From Arcobacteraceae bacterium (GTDB lineage: Bacteria > Campylobacterota > Campylobacteria > Campylobacterales > Arcobacteraceae): a stretch of 64,000 bases of DNA. The translations under genes and the position numbers were made by a program. The notes beneath the pieces are model-generated. The model ran no database searches. It was not told the origin of the DNA and was given only the letters and a program-made list of their open reading frames with translations. This document shows, piece after piece, positions 1 through 11,443 of the stretch (the first letter of the stretch is position 1; each line of letters starts with the position of its first letter). The stretch lies in contig JAONGR010000001.1 of NCBI GenBank assembly GCA_028375605.1, forward strand, positions 124,001 to 188,000. The letters run 5' to 3'.

Positions 1-461
1 GTAATATCACAAAAAAAACAGAACAAAAAGAAGAAAATCAAAATGTGATTCCTAATCAATCTTGTTCTCCTCTTTTTAGAATAAAAGCATTTATTACAGA
101 TATGTTTATGATTATGATGCCTATAATGTATATCACCACATATATCATTTTAGATGGGAAAGACTCATTTCAAGGAAGTGAAATGGCTAGATGGATTACA
201 ATGGGAATCTATGGACTTATTGTTGTTGTATTATGGGTTAAAAAAGGTCAAACTCCAGGATTTAAAGCATATGATATTATTCTTATAAGTGATAAAGATA
301 AAAAAACATTAGGATTTATTTCTGCACTTTTACGATATTTTATGTTTATTGTAAGTGCTATTAGCATTATCGGTGTACTGTTACCATTTTTTAGAAAAGA
401 CAAAAAAACATTTCAAGATTTAGTTATGAATACTTCAGTTATCATCGTCGAAAAGAAATAG
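1..461 (+). CDS. RDD family membrane protein (5' end probably outside window)
   Basis: ORF 45..461 has RDD-type motifs (WVKKGQTPGFKAYDI, SALLRYFMF, KKTFQDLVMNTSVI). The frame is open upstream of the GTG at 45 to the window edge (NITKKTEQKEENQN...), so the true start may lie upstream. Confidence 0.8.
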   Translation, partial: NITKKTEQKEENQNVIPNQSCSPLFRIKAFITDMFMIMMPIMYITTYIILDGKDSFQGSEMARWITMGIYGLIVVVLWVKKGQTPGFKAYDIILISDKDKKTLGFISALLRYFMFIVSAISIIGVLLPFFRKDKKTFQDLVMNTSVIIVEKK

Positions 462-466
462 AATTT

Positions 467-1549
467 ATGTTATTTTTTAAACTTTCAGCATTTTATTTTT
501 TTTATTTTGCTGCAGTTGGAGTGTATGTAATATTTTTACCGAAAGTTCTTTTAGATATTGGATATACAACTACAAACATCGGTATTGTTTTAGCACTAGC
601 TCCTTTGATGAGATTTTTAACACCATTTTTATTTTTAAAACATGTAAAATTAGATCAAAAACTTTTTAAATATGTTCTTCTATTATCAGTTACATCTGCT
701 TCTTTATTTTATGTAACTATAGAATCCTTTTATCTCTTTATGTTAAATAATGCAATCTTAGGTGTATGTTTGAGTCTGCTATTACCATATATAGAACTCA
801 TTGCCATCAAAGAATTAAAAGATAGATATGGTAAATCTAGGCTTTATGGTTCTATAGGATTTATGCTTGTAGGTTTGGTTCTTGCAAAATATCTTACTGT
901 TCCACAAGTCGCATTACACTATTACTTAATTGCAACACTTATGACGGCATTGTTTGCGTTTAGTTTACTCAAATATGATGATGTACAATTATCAGCTAAT
1001 GAAGACGACGAGAAATTTTCCCTTTTAAAATACTGGCCATTTTGGGTCAGTATATTTTTAATGCAAGTAAGTTTTGGTGGATTTTATAACTTTTTTACTA
1101 TTTACGAAACAGCACACGGGATTAGCTTAGAGATGGTGAGTTATCTATGGGCATTTGGAGTAATTTGTGAAATACTTATATTTTACTATCAAGCACCATT
1201 ATTAAAGAAGAATCTATTATTGATGATAAAGTTTTCTATTATAATTACTTCGTTTAGATGGTTTTTGTTGTATCTTTATCCTGATTCTTTAACTATATCG
1301 TTTTTTACTCAAAGTTTACATGCCTTTAGTTTTGGACTTTATCATAGTGCTGTTATTTTATTTTTGTATCAACTTTACTCAAATAAAAAACTTGCACAGC
1401 AATTTATGTTAGGTATCGCTTATGGATTAGGTGGATTTTTAGGAGCTATTGTCTCAGGACAATTTTATGGGGAGTATCTCTTTTTATACTCTTCAGTCAT
1501 CGCACTAATCTCATATTTAAGTTTGTACTATATGAAAAATAAGTTATAA
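467..1549 (+). CDS. MFS transporter (3-phenylpropionate/nucleoside transporter-like)
   Basis: 360 aa, multiple hydrophobic helices, MFS_1-like layout (YFFYFAAVGVYVIFLPKVLLDIGYTTTNIGIVLALAPLMRFLTPF). Confidence 0.75.
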   Translation: MLFFKLSAFYFFYFAAVGVYVIFLPKVLLDIGYTTTNIGIVLALAPLMRFLTPFLFLKHVKLDQKLFKYVLLLSVTSASLFYVTIESFYLFMLNNAILGVCLSLLLPYIELIAIKELKDRYGKSRLYGSIGFMLVGLVLAKYLTVPQVALHYYLIATLMTALFAFSLLKYDDVQLSANEDDEKFSLLKYWPFWVSIFLMQVSFGGFYNFFTIYETAHGISLEMVSYLWAFGVICEILIFYYQAPLLKKNLLLMIKFSIIITSFRWFLLYLYPDSLTISFFTQSLHAFSFGLYHSAVILFLYQLYSNKKLAQQFMLGIAYGLGGFLGAIVSGQFYGEYLFLYSSVIALISYLSLYYMKNKL

Positions 1550-1586
1550 TATAAAAAATAAATCACACAATAATAAGGAAATATAT

Positions 1587-2093
1587 ATGTTAGAAATAGG
1601 GAATGTAGCCCCAGCTTTTTGTATCCAAAATCAAGATGAAGTAGAGATATGCTTACGAGATTTAAAAGGGAAGTGGATAGTTTTATACTTTTATCCTAGA
1701 GATAATACACCAGGGTGTACAACTCAAGCTTGTGACTTCACAGAAGCCTTACCACAATATGATGATCTTGATGCTGTAATATTAGGGGTTAGTCCAGATA
1801 CTCCTAAAAAACATCAAAATTTCATTGCTAAATATGATTTAGATATTACGCTATTAGCTGATACTGAAAAAACAACTTGTGAATCATATGGAGTATGGCA
1901 ACTTAAAAAGTTTATGGGGAAAGAAAGTATGGGAGTAGTAAGAACTACTTTTATTATCAATCCAGAAGGAAATATAGCTGCTATTTGGGATAAAGTATCA
2001 GTAAGAAAGAAAACTAAAAAAGCGGGTGTAACAACAGAAGTTTTACATGTTGATTTAGTAAAAGAAGAATTAAAAAAACTACAAGCTATTTAG
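1587..2093 (+). CDS. bcp: Thioredoxin-dependent thiol peroxidase (Bcp/PrxQ-type peroxiredoxin)
   Basis: YFYPRDNTPGCTTQACDF peroxidatic motif; length and ending typical of Bcp. Confidence 0.9.
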   Translation: MLEIGNVAPAFCIQNQDEVEICLRDLKGKWIVLYFYPRDNTPGCTTQACDFTEALPQYDDLDAVILGVSPDTPKKHQNFIAKYDLDITLLADTEKTTCESYGVWQLKKFMGKESMGVVRTTFIINPEGNIAAIWDKVSVRKKTKKAGVTTEVLHVDLVKEELKKLQAI

Positions 2094-2550
2094 CTTCTAG
2101 TTTCTTTTTATTTTTAGAATCTTTATAGTTAATAATAAGAATTAAAACAACTCCGATATCAATCAAGACATCAGCTAAATTAAACACTGCAAAATCAAAT
2201 CTACAATGCCAGTAGACGTAATCTACAACTCCACCGTGAATAAATCTATCATAAATATTACTAACTCCACCTGCAAGTATCAATGTAGCTGGTAAATAAT
2301 ATAATTTAAAAATATCTTTATTAAAAAAGAAGTATAAAATACCAGCAAGCATAATAGCTATCTGGATATATTTAAGATTACCTTCTAAAAATGCAAACAT
2401 AGAAAATGCTACACCATAATTATAAACTAGAATAAAAGAGATACACTCTCCTTTATGCTCAAAACCATCAACAAATAAAAACTTAATATATTGGTCAATT
2501 AGAAACAGACCTATAAAAAGAAAAATTGTAAAAAATAGTTTTTTTAACAT
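2086..2550 (-). CDS. lspA: Lipoprotein signal peptidase (signal peptidase II)
   Basis: Four TM helices; [23 protein letters not shown] and [12 protein letters not shown] catalytic Asp motifs. Confidence 0.93.
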   Translation of the reverse strand: MLKKLFFTIFLFIGLFLIDQYIKFLFVDGFEHKGECISFILVYNYGVAFSMFAFLEGNLKYIQIAIMLAGILYFFFNKDIFKLYYLPATLILAGGVSNIYDRFIHGGVVDYVYWHCRFDFAVFNLADVLIDIGVVLILIINYKDSKNKKKLEAK

Positions 2551-3881
2551 ATATTACTTTTAATTAATTGCTGTAATTCATCCATAGAGTTCTCTACTAA
2601 TGTTTGATCTTTACCTTCAAGTAAAAGTCTAATTTTATTTTCAGTACCAGAATATCGAATTAAATCACGTAAACCTAAAGTTCTGAATTTATTTAATAAC
2701 TCTTCTAGTCCTTTAATATTTTCTAGTGGAACTTTTTCTTCAACCATTAGATTTTTTAAAATTTGAGGATATAATTCAAAAGGATTTAGAACTTCACTTG
2801 CTTTTTTTCCACTACATAAAATCATAGCTATAACTTGTAGAGCAGAAGCTAAACCATCACCAGTCTTCGCTACATTAGAAAAAATAATATGACCACTTTG
2901 TTCACCACCAAAATTAATCTTCTCATTTTTCATGATTTCTAAAACATATTTGTCGCCTACATTAGATCGGTGAAGTTTTATTCCATTTTCTGACAAATAA
3001 TCTTCTAAAGCTTTATTACTCATAACAGTTGTTACACAACCTTTACCTTCAAGTAAGCCTTTATTTTTAAGATAAACAGCCATGGCACCGATAAGTTTAT
3101 CACCATCGATAACACTTCCATTTTCATCAACGATAACTAATCTATCTGCATCACCATCAAGAGCGATACCTATATCAGCTCGATATTCGGAAACTAATTT
3201 TCCTAAAGCTTTTGGATGTAAAGCTCCACACTCTTCGTTGATATTAAATCCATCAGGTTTATCATTTACAACTATTACATCAGCACCGAGTTCTTCAAAA
3301 ATTGTAGGACCCACTTTGTAAGCTGCTCCATTTGCACAATCAAGAACAATTCGCATATCTGTAAGTGTTAATTCTTTTGGAAATGAACTTTTAATGGATA
3401 CAATATATCTGCCGATTACATCATCAATTCTTTTTGCTTTTCCAATATTTTTATCAGTACACTGAGAAGAGATAATTAATTCATTATTAAAAAAGATATC
3501 TTCTATCTCTTTTTCAATTTCGTTACTTAATTTATCACCATTAGAATTAAAAAACTTCACTCCATTATCTTCAAAAGAATTATGTGAAGCACTTAACATA
3601 ATTCCAGCATCACATCTCATAGATTCAGTTAAATATGCAATAGCAGGTGTAGGCATTGGTCCTATTTGGATAACATCATATCCCACACTAGTAAAACCAC
3701 TTACTAATGCATTTTCAATCATATAACCACTTCTTCTAGTATCTTTTCCTAAAAGAATTCGTTTTGTTTTTGAATGTTTTCTAAAGTAGATTCCCGCTGC
3801 TTGGGCTAATTTTAGTGCAGTCATAGCATCTAAAAAAGTCCCTGCTTTTCCTCTTACCCCATCTGTTCCAAATAGTCTCAT
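2544..3881 (-). CDS. glmM: Phosphoglucosamine mutase
   Basis: [14 protein letters not shown] start, [19 protein letters not shown] active-site serine, DGDADR metal loop, [11 protein letters not shown]-terminus. Confidence 0.95.
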   Translation of the reverse strand: MRLFGTDGVRGKAGTFLDAMTALKLAQAAGIYFRKHSKTKRILLGKDTRRSGYMIENALVSGFTSVGYDVIQIGPMPTPAIAYLTESMRCDAGIMLSASHNSFEDNGVKFFNSNGDKLSNEIEKEIEDIFFNNELIISSQCTDKNIGKAKRIDDVIGRYIVSIKSSFPKELTLTDMRIVLDCANGAAYKVGPTIFEELGADVIVVNDKPDGFNINEECGALHPKALGKLVSEYRADIGIALDGDADRLVIVDENGSVIDGDKLIGAMAVYLKNKGLLEGKGCVTTVMSNKALEDYLSENGIKLHRSNVGDKYVLEIMKNEKINFGGEQSGHIIFSNVAKTGDGLASALQVIAMILCSGKKASEVLNPFELYPQILKNLMVEEKVPLENIKGLEELLNKFRTLGLRDLIRYSGTENKIRLLLEGKDQTLVENSMDELQQLIKSNIC

Positions 3882-3882
3882 T

Positions 3883-4854
3883 TTATACTGTTCCTTGTTC
3901 GAACTGTGCTCGCAACTTATCTTTATCTTTTGATCTTTTTTCTTTTAATGCTTCATTTTCTCTATAATTAGAAATAGAAAAGTTAAGCTGAACTAAAAAT
4001 GATGCCGCAACAAAAATCGAACTATACGTTCCTACGATAATACCAACTAGAAGAGTAAAACTAAATCCATTGATAATCTCTCCACCAAAAAGATAAAGTG
4101 TTAAAACAACAAAAAAAGTTGTAAGAGACGTAAGTGTTGTTCTACTTAAGGTATTTGATACTGATTCATTTACTACTTTATTTAATTCATTTTCTTTAGA
4201 TGTAGTAACACCTTCTCTAATTCTATCAAATACAATAATCGTATCATTTAATGAATATCCTAAAATTGTTAAAATAGCTGCTAAAATATCTAAATTTACA
4301 TCAACACTAAAAAGTACAATTGCACCAAGAGCAATAGATATATCATGAATTAAGGCTAAGATAGAAGCAATTGCAAATCTCCATTCAAATCTAAATGATA
4401 CATAAATTAAGATTACTAATAAGGCTAAACTTAAAGCCATAATACCTTTTTCTTGTAAAGCATCACCTACTTTAGGTCCTACAATATCAACTCTACGTAC
4501 TTCAAAGTCTCCTGTTGGTTTCAGGATGTTTCTTACTTCATCACCAATATCTTTTTCAATAGATGAACTAGTTGTAGGAATTTTAATAATTATCTCATCA
4601 GGTGAACCAAATTCTGTAACTGTAGATTTCTCAAACTGAATATTAGTATTTAATATAGTTCGTACCTCTTTAATAGGAGCAGTTTGAGTATATTTTACTT
4701 GTACTAAAGTTCCTCCAGTAAAATCTATTCCTAAGTTTAAACCTTTAGTAAATAGTAATACAAAAGATGCAATCACTAGTAAAGCTGAAAAGCCTAAAAA
4801 AGGTAATCTCTTACCCATAAAATCATATGATTTATTTGATTTAAATATTTCCAT
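3883..4854 (-). CDS. secF: Protein translocase subunit SecF
   Basis: [31 protein letters not shown] motifs; adjacent to secD. Confidence 0.95.
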   Translation of the reverse strand: MEIFKSNKSYDFMGKRLPFLGFSALLVIASFVLLFTKGLNLGIDFTGGTLVQVKYTQTAPIKEVRTILNTNIQFEKSTVTEFGSPDEIIIKIPTTSSSIEKDIGDEVRNILKPTGDFEVRRVDIVGPKVGDALQEKGIMALSLALLVILIYVSFRFEWRFAIASILALIHDISIALGAIVLFSVDVNLDILAAILTILGYSLNDTIIVFDRIREGVTTSKENELNKVVNESVSNTLSRTTLTSLTTFFVVLTLYLFGGEIINGFSFTLLVGIIVGTYSSIFVAASFLVQLNFSISNYRENEALKEKRSKDKDKLRAQFEQGTV

Positions 4855-6425
4855 TAATTAACCCCAAACCATTTTTTTAAGTTTTTATCTTTAGCAATTT
4901 TTGATAACAATGCTTCATATATACCATGTGTACCTAAAATTGCAGTAATCATAGAAGCTAAGATACCAATACTAATTGTTATTGCAAAACCTTTGATTGG
5001 TCCCGTTCCATAAACATATAAAATTACAGCAACAAGAAGAGTAGTTACATTTGCATCTAGAATTGCACTCATTGCATTTGCATAACCGTTTTCAACTGCT
5101 TTATGTACACTTTTACCTTGCTTGAGTAATTCTCTGATTCTTTCATTTATAATAACATTTGCATCAACTGCCATACCAACAGTTAAGACTATACCAGCCA
5201 TTCCCGGTAAGGTAAGAGTTGCACCAAACATTGCCATTACTGCAATTATTATAAACAAATTTGTCACAAGTGCTACATTTGAAATCATTCCAGCCCTACC
5301 ATAATAAATAACCATAAAAACAACAACAAGTAAAAATCCAGAAATTAAAGCAAACATAGAAGCATTAATACTATCAGCACCTAAGCTTGGTCCAACACTT
5401 CTTTTCTCTAACATTAAAACCGGTGCAGGTAAAGCTCCACTTCGTAAAGCAATAGCAACATTTCCAGCTTCATTTACTGTGAAGTTTCCAGAAATTTGAC
5501 CACTTCCTCCACCAATTCTTTCTCGAATATTTGGAGCAGAAAATACTTTTCCATCAAGTACAACAGCAAGTCTTTTTCCAATACTTCTAGAAGTGAAATC
5601 TCCAAATACTTTTGCACCAAAGGTACTCAAGGTAAAGTTGATAATAGGAGAATTTGTTTGCTGATCAAATGCAACTTTTGCATCTACAACTTGAGAGCCA
5701 GTCAAAATTGGTATTTGTTTTACTAAATATTTAATTTGAGGATCATTAGTATCTTCTAAGATTAGATTTCCCATCTCTTGAGCTTCTTCATCAGTCAAGT
5801 TATAAACCTGATCTGACTTGAGTTCATCAACTTCCATCAACTCCAGATTTGCAGGTTTTGCTATTAGTTCTCTCGCTCTTTGCTCTTCCTCTGGTGTTTT
5901 GATACCAGGAAGTTCAACTACAATGTCAACTTTTCCTTGTCTCGTTACAGATGGTTCAGCTAATCCAAATTGATCTAGTCGATTTCGTATAGTTTCTACA
6001 GCTTGTCCTACTGCCATGTCTTTTACTATCTCAACTTCTACAGGAGTTAATTTAATTGTATAAATTAACTCAGAGCTTTTATCGATCTCAAGACCTTTTA
6101 TCTCAGCTAACATTGTGTCAAGCTTAGATGATTCATCATTATCTAATAAAATAAAACTTAATTGTTCTTTTTGAATAGTCAAGTCTTCAATCAACATATC
6201 TTCATTATCAGTATAATATTTCACTGTAGCCGCTATAGATTTTATTTTACCTTCAACTGCTTTTTGTGTTTCAACACCTAAAAGCATATGAAGTCCACCT
6301 TGTAAGTCAAGGCCTAATGATATTTTTTTACCATCATCTGTTTGTAAAAAAGATGGTATAGAGAAAACTATACCAAAGATTGTAACTAGTGCGAAAATCA
6401 CTAGTCTATAATTTAAAAATTGCAA
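4854..6425 (-). CDS. secD: Protein translocase subunit SecD
   Basis: LGLDLQGGLHMLLGV, GMAVDANVIINERIREL motifs. Confidence 0.95.
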   Translation of the reverse strand: MQFLNYRLVIFALVTIFGIVFSIPSFLQTDDGKKISLGLDLQGGLHMLLGVETQKAVEGKIKSIAATVKYYTDNEDMLIEDLTIQKEQLSFILLDNDESSKLDTMLAEIKGLEIDKSSELIYTIKLTPVEVEIVKDMAVGQAVETIRNRLDQFGLAEPSVTRQGKVDIVVELPGIKTPEEEQRARELIAKPANLELMEVDELKSDQVYNLTDEEAQEMGNLILEDTNDPQIKYLVKQIPILTGSQVVDAKVAFDQQTNSPIINFTLSTFGAKVFGDFTSRSIGKRLAVVLDGKVFSAPNIRERIGGGSGQISGNFTVNEAGNVAIALRSGALPAPVLMLEKRSVGPSLGADSINASMFALISGFLLVVVFMVIYYGRAGMISNVALVTNLFIIIAVMAMFGATLTLPGMAGIVLTVGMAVDANVIINERIRELLKQGKSVHKAVENGYANAMSAILDANVTTLLVAVILYVYGTGPIKGFAITISIGILASMITAILGTHGIYEALLSKIAKDKNLKKWFGVN

Positions 6426-6453
6426 GTTTTGATCCTTTTGAAGATTCTATAGG

Positions 6454-6723
6454 TTAGGCATCTTCCCATTTACTAGAGATAAATGTTCTAGCAATTCTCA
6501 TTGTAGTCGCATCAATATTTTTAACTGTTAAAAAAGTTTCTTCAACTTTTACTATTTCTACAATTAATCCACCAGAAGTTACAATTTTATCACCTTTAGA
6601 AAGGGCTTCTAACATTGCTTTGTGCTCTTTTTGTTGTTTTTGTTGTGGTCTGATAATCAGAAAATAGAATATCGCAAATAATACGACAAGTGGCATAAGT
6701 GAACTTAATAAATCATTGTTCAT
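6454..6723 (-). CDS. yajC: Preprotein translocase subunit YajC
   Basis: 89 aa, FYFLIIRPQQKQQKEHKAML; upstream of secD. Confidence 0.93.
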   Translation of the reverse strand: MNNDLLSSLMPLVVLFAIFYFLIIRPQQKQQKEHKAMLEALSKGDKIVTSGGLIVEIVKVEETFLTVKNIDATTMRIARTFISSKWEDA

Positions 6724-6771
6724 AGTGTAATCCTTTAGATATAATTTGTCGATATTTTATCTAAAGGATAC

Positions 6772-8895
6772 TTAAAACTCTAATGTACCTTCAATAGTAA
6801 ATTCAGCTCTTGAATCAAGTTCCGCGTGACTAAGTACTGCAATTTCCAATCCAAACTTTTCAAATATTTCTGCAATTCTTCTTCTTAAACTTGGATCAAC
6901 TATCATAGATACGGTACTAACACCTTTTGCTTCTACTGTATTAATGAGTTCTCTTGTTTTAGTTACAAGATTATTAATCTCTCCAATACTTAATAATAAT
7001 TGACTTACCCCATGTTGTTCTTGTAATTTACCAATAAAAGATTGTTCAAGTTCAGATTTAATAGTGATGATATGTAAAGCACCATCAGATGATGTAAACT
7101 TATTTGTAATTAATCTAAATAGTTTTGATCGAACATGTTCAAGTAAAATATCTGGGGATTTTGTAAGTTCAGATATATCAGAAACTGCTTCTAGAATTGT
7201 AATCATGTCTACTAATGGAATTTTTTCATGTAGTAGGTCTTTACATACTTTAAGAAGAGATCCATATGTCGTTACTTTCATTGCTTCTTCAACAATAATA
7301 GGAAAATCTTCTTTTAATCTATCAATCATATTTACTAAATCTTGTCTTGTTATGATATCTTCTGCATGTTTTTTAATTAGTTCTGATAAATGAGTAGATA
7401 TAATTGTAGGTGCATCAACAACTGTAAATCCACGATTTAATGCTTCGTCTTTATTTTCTGGGGCTATCCAAGTTGCGTCAAGTCCAAAAACAGGTTCTTT
7501 AACTCGCTTACCCTTTATTTTAGCTCCTGCAATTCCACCCATTGCTAATAATTGGTTTAACTCCACATTACCTTTTGCAATAGGAATTCTTTTTAAATTA
7601 AAAGAATATTCGTTCATATTAAGTATCGACTCATCACTGATTCTAATTTGTGGTATTACAAATCCTAATTCGCCAGCAATTTTATTTCTAATACCTTTAA
7701 TCTTATCTAATAACTCACTATCCCCTTGTACAAGACGTAAAAGCTGTGCTCCTAGTTTCAACTCAAGTACTTCAAGTTTCATCGTTTTATCTATAGTTTG
7801 ATCTTCGGTTAATACATTTGGTTTTTTCTGTTTTTGTTTTGCTTTTTCAGCTTCTTCAACTTTTTGTTTTGATTTATTAGTTGGTTCTGTTCCTCTTATA
7901 AATCTAGTAAAAGCATTATCTTTATCAGCTTCTACCATATAAATTATATATCCAATAGAAATTAATAAAATACCCATAAAAAGTAATATACCAGTTGGAA
8001 ACCCTGGTACCAAACCAAATAATAATAATGCTAAACCAGTAATAACTAATGATTTACTATCATTAACAAGTTGTGCAATCGTACCACTTGCAAATTTTTC
8101 TTCATCATTATTTGAACGAGTAATTATAATTGCTGTTGCTGTTGAAATGATAAGTGCGGGTATTTGAGCAACTAAACCATCTCCAATAGTTAAAATAGTA
8201 TATATTTCAGAACTTTGGGCAGCGGATAAATCGTGTTCAAAAATACCGATCATTAATCCACCAATTAAATTTACTAATGTAATAATAATACCAGCAACGG
8301 CATCACCTTTTACAAACTTAGCAGATCCATCCATAGTACCATAAAAACTCACTTCACTAGCTAATTCTTCTCTTCTATGTTTTGCTTGTTTATCATCAAT
8401 AAATCCAGCATTTAAATCAGCATCAATTGCCATTTGTTTACCCGGTAATGAATCAAGAGAAAATCGAGCTTGTACTTCGGCAACTCTACCAGCCCCTTTT
8501 GTTACAACCATAAAGTTAATAAGTACTAATATAATAAATATAATAACACCAATAACCATATTTCCACCAACTACAAACTCACCAAAGGCAGAGATAATGG
8601 AACTAACTGCATCAGGACCATTATGACCTTCACTTAATATAGATCTTGTTGTTGCTATATTTAAGGACAAGCGAAAAAGAACAAGGATTAAAAGTAAAGT
8701 TGGAAATGTTGATAAATCGGTAGGTCGTTCAATAAAAAGAGATATTAAAAGAATTAAAATTGCTGATGTAAGAGATAATATTAAAAAGAAATCAAGCAGT
8801 CCTTTTGGCAATGGAACGATAATAATCGCCAACATTGCAAAAATAAAACCAATAAGTACATATTCTTTACGAAAAAATATTTCTCTTATATTCAT
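6772..8895 (-). CDS. flhA: Flagellar biosynthesis protein FlhA
   Basis: 707 aa FHIPEP-type export gate (RFSLDSLPGKQMAIDADLNAG, conserved TM region). Confidence 0.96.
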   Translation of the reverse strand: MNIREIFFRKEYVLIGFIFAMLAIIIVPLPKGLLDFFLILSLTSAILILLISLFIERPTDLSTFPTLLLILVLFRLSLNIATTRSILSEGHNGPDAVSSIISAFGEFVVGGNMVIGVIIFIILVLINFMVVTKGAGRVAEVQARFSLDSLPGKQMAIDADLNAGFIDDKQAKHRREELASEVSFYGTMDGSAKFVKGDAVAGIIITLVNLIGGLMIGIFEHDLSAAQSSEIYTILTIGDGLVAQIPALIISTATAIIITRSNNDEEKFASGTIAQLVNDSKSLVITGLALLLFGLVPGFPTGILLFMGILLISIGYIIYMVEADKDNAFTRFIRGTEPTNKSKQKVEEAEKAKQKQKKPNVLTEDQTIDKTMKLEVLELKLGAQLLRLVQGDSELLDKIKGIRNKIAGELGFVIPQIRISDESILNMNEYSFNLKRIPIAKGNVELNQLLAMGGIAGAKIKGKRVKEPVFGLDATWIAPENKDEALNRGFTVVDAPTIISTHLSELIKKHAEDIITRQDLVNMIDRLKEDFPIIVEEAMKVTTYGSLLKVCKDLLHEKIPLVDMITILEAVSDISELTKSPDILLEHVRSKLFRLITNKFTSSDGALHIITIKSELEQSFIGKLQEQHGVSQLLLSIGEINNLVTKTRELINTVEAKGVSTVSMIVDPSLRRRIAEIFEKFGLEIAVLSHAELDSRAEFTIEGTLEF

Positions 8896-8916
8896 TAAGT
8901 ATTATTCTACGTTAGT

Positions 8917-10143
8917 TTATAAATAGTTAAGTAATGAAAGTTTATTCATCTTACCAATAGTTGTGTATAAAGACTGATATGTTAAGTCTAAAGCTGCTGA
9001 TTCCATAGCTAATTTAGCTAAATCAGCACCACCAGTTTCCTGAATCAAAATATTATAGTTTGTTTCTTGAGCCAATAATGTATCATACGCATTTTCAAAT
9101 ACTGCATTTCTTCCACCAAGTTCACCATGCCCAATATTTGTTGCACTATACTGTTCTGTTGTTTGTTCTAGTCCATTACTAAGTGTTAGACGTACTTGTT
9201 CATCAGTAAGTTCTACACCTACAGTTCCATCTGCGTTGGTAGCTTGACCTTCTAACGCATTGATTATTATATTTAAATCATCAAAGTAATTATGTTTTGC
9301 TTCGAAAACTCTTCCTGTAGGGTCAGTTGGTAATGAAGTAGTTACATATGTAGCAGCAACATATTGACCAGTTGTTGTATCTGTATACCCACCAGTAGAA
9401 GTAACGTCTATTTCAGTTACATCTCCATTATTGATATCATCATTTAACGGGTGATAAATATTTCCATTATAATCATATTTTTGTAATTTATCTCCATCCG
9501 TATTTAATTTCCATTCAAAACCACTTTCATCGATAATTCGTTCACCTTCTTCAAAAGAAAATGTTTCTCCTGCATACGCTTTACTTGCTGTATAAAAAGT
9601 AACATCATATCCAGTAACACCTCTATCTCTATAACTACCTGGTTGAACGGCAACTTCCCTTAAAAAACCATCACCTTCAAAAGTAACAATTCCATTATTT
9701 TCAAAATCATCATCTTTTACAAAAGATTGTATAGAAGTATCAGAACCAGCAAAAACATATTCTCCATCAACTCTAGTATTGATAAAATCAAACATAGTAT
9801 CTCTAATCCCTTCAAGATTAGTTGCTAAGGCAAGCTTATCACTTCGCACCATTCCTGAATTTAAACCTTTTAGTAAATCAATTTTAATATCATCTAAAGA
9901 TAATTTTAAACTTGCCATACTTGAATCCGAGTTATCATTAATCACAGATGTTTTTGTCATTTGAAGCATTAATCCTTCTGTAACTCTTAATTTATCATCT
10001 AAATTAATTAAATCTGAATATAAAATCGAGTCTTCACTCCCTTTATCCTGATTTGTACCTGTTGCCATTTGATAAGAAATCCGTTCGCTTTCACTATTCA
10101 GATTACCAATATGGTATAACATATTTTGACTTGTACTAATCAT
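8917..10143 (-). CDS. flgL: Flagellar hook-associated protein 3 (FlgL)
   Basis: Flagellin-like termini (MISTSQNMLYHIGNLNSESERISYQMATG; C-terminal ESAALDLTYQSLYTTIGKMNKLSLLNYL). Confidence 0.85.
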   Translation of the reverse strand: MISTSQNMLYHIGNLNSESERISYQMATGTNQDKGSEDSILYSDLINLDDKLRVTEGLMLQMTKTSVINDNSDSSMASLKLSLDDIKIDLLKGLNSGMVRSDKLALATNLEGIRDTMFDFINTRVDGEYVFAGSDTSIQSFVKDDDFENNGIVTFEGDGFLREVAVQPGSYRDRGVTGYDVTFYTASKAYAGETFSFEEGERIIDESGFEWKLNTDGDKLQKYDYNGNIYHPLNDDINNGDVTEIDVTSTGGYTDTTTGQYVAATYVTTSLPTDPTGRVFEAKHNYFDDLNIIINALEGQATNADGTVGVELTDEQVRLTLSNGLEQTTEQYSATNIGHGELGGRNAVFENAYDTLLAQETNYNILIQETGGADLAKLAMESAALDLTYQSLYTTIGKMNKLSLLNYL

Positions 10144-11443
10144 TTGTCACCTCCATGAGCCCTTTGACTATTGATTCATAAGTATAAAGATCATTCATGC
10201 CTTGTGATAAAAAAGATTTAATTTTCTCTTTTTTTTGTAAAGCACTATCTAGTTCTTTATCCATACCTCTTTTGTAAGCACCAATTCTTATAAGTACTTC
10301 ATTCTCGTTTATTAAAGATAATACCCTTTTTAACTTTAAAAATCTATTATATTGCTCCTTAGGGACAACTTTATCTATTACCCTTGAGGCACTTTGTAAA
10401 AGATCTATAGGGGGATAAAAGCCCTCTTCTGTTAGTTTTCGAGTCAATACAATATGCCCATCCAAGATTGATCTACTTTGATCAGCAATAGGATCGCTCA
10501 AATCATCTCCATCAACAAGAACCGTAAAAAAAGCCGTTATAGTTCCTTTTGTATTCGAACCAGCTCTCTCCATTAGTTGTGGCAAAAGTGCAAATACAGA
10601 AGGTGGATAACCTCTTTGAGTAGGTGGTTCTCCTGTACTTAGACCTATCTCTCTTTGTGCCATAGCAAATCTAGTTACGGAATCCATCATTAATAAAACA
10701 TCATGTCCTTGATCTCTAAAAAATTCTGCAATAGCCATTGCAGTAAAGGCTGCATATTTTCTCATTAATGATGATTCATCACTTGTTGCAGTTACTATTA
10801 CAGTATTTTCAAGATTATTACCTAAATTATAGTGAATAAATTCAGGAATTTCTCTCCCTCTTTCTCCCACAAGTGCAATAACTTTAATTTTTGCAACACT
10901 TCCTTTAACAATCATACCCATCAACGTAGATTTTCCAACTCCTGAACCTGCAAAAATACCTACCTTTTGTCCTTTTCCACAAGTAAGCATAGAATCTATA
11001 GCTTTTACACCTGTTGAAAACTGCTGATCTATAATACCTCTATCTAAAGGAGATATAGTCGCTTTATTAATAGACGAACTTTCATTAACATCTCTTAATT
11101 TACCATGTTTATCAATTGGTTCACCTAAAGCATTCACAACACGACCAAGTAATCCATAGCCACATTTTACACTTAAACCTTCTTTCTTTAAAAAAACTTT
11201 ATCTCCTATTGTAAAACCATCTATAAACGAAAAAGGAACAATAGTAAAAAGCTTTTCTGAGATAGAAGCAATCATCCCTAGTACACTATATGACCTTTCC
11301 TCTGATTCAATATTTACAATATCACCAATAGCAACATCCAATCCATTTGCCACGATAGTTGTAGAATTAATATTTACAATTCTTCCAAAAGGTACATATA
11401 AATTATCAGAATCAATTTGATCTATAAAATTATCAATTGTCAT
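10136..11443 (-). CDS. fliI: Flagellum-specific ATP synthase FliI
   Basis: Walker A GIFAGSGVGKSTLMG, Walker B VLLMMDSVTRFAMAQREIGL, type III secretion ATPase signature. Confidence 0.95.
   Translation of the reverse strand: MTIDNFIDQIDSDNLYVPFGRIVNINSTTIVANGLDVAIGDIVNIESEERSYSVLGMIASISEKLFTIVPFSFIDGFTIGDKVFLKKEGLSVKCGYGLLGRVVNALGEPIDKHGKLRDVNESSSINKATISPLDRGIIDQQFSTGVKAIDSMLTCGKGQKVGIFAGSGVGKSTLMGMIVKGSVAKIKVIALVGERGREIPEFIHYNLGNNLENTVIVTATSDESSLMRKYAAFTAMAIAEFFRDQGHDVLLMMDSVTRFAMAQREIGLSTGEPPTQRGYPPSVFALLPQLMERAGSNTKGTITAFFTVLVDGDDLSDPIADQSRSILDGHIVLTRKLTEEGFYPPIDLLQSASRVIDKVVPKEQYNRFLKLKRVLSLINENEVLIRIGAYKRGMDKELDSALQKKEKIKSFLSQGMNDLYTYESIVKGLMEVTND

Noticed and set aside
3082-7393. Plus-strand ORFs 3082..3321, 5122..5304, 5496..5726, 7064..7393
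   Set aside because: Antisense to glmM, secD and flhA; no independent coding features.
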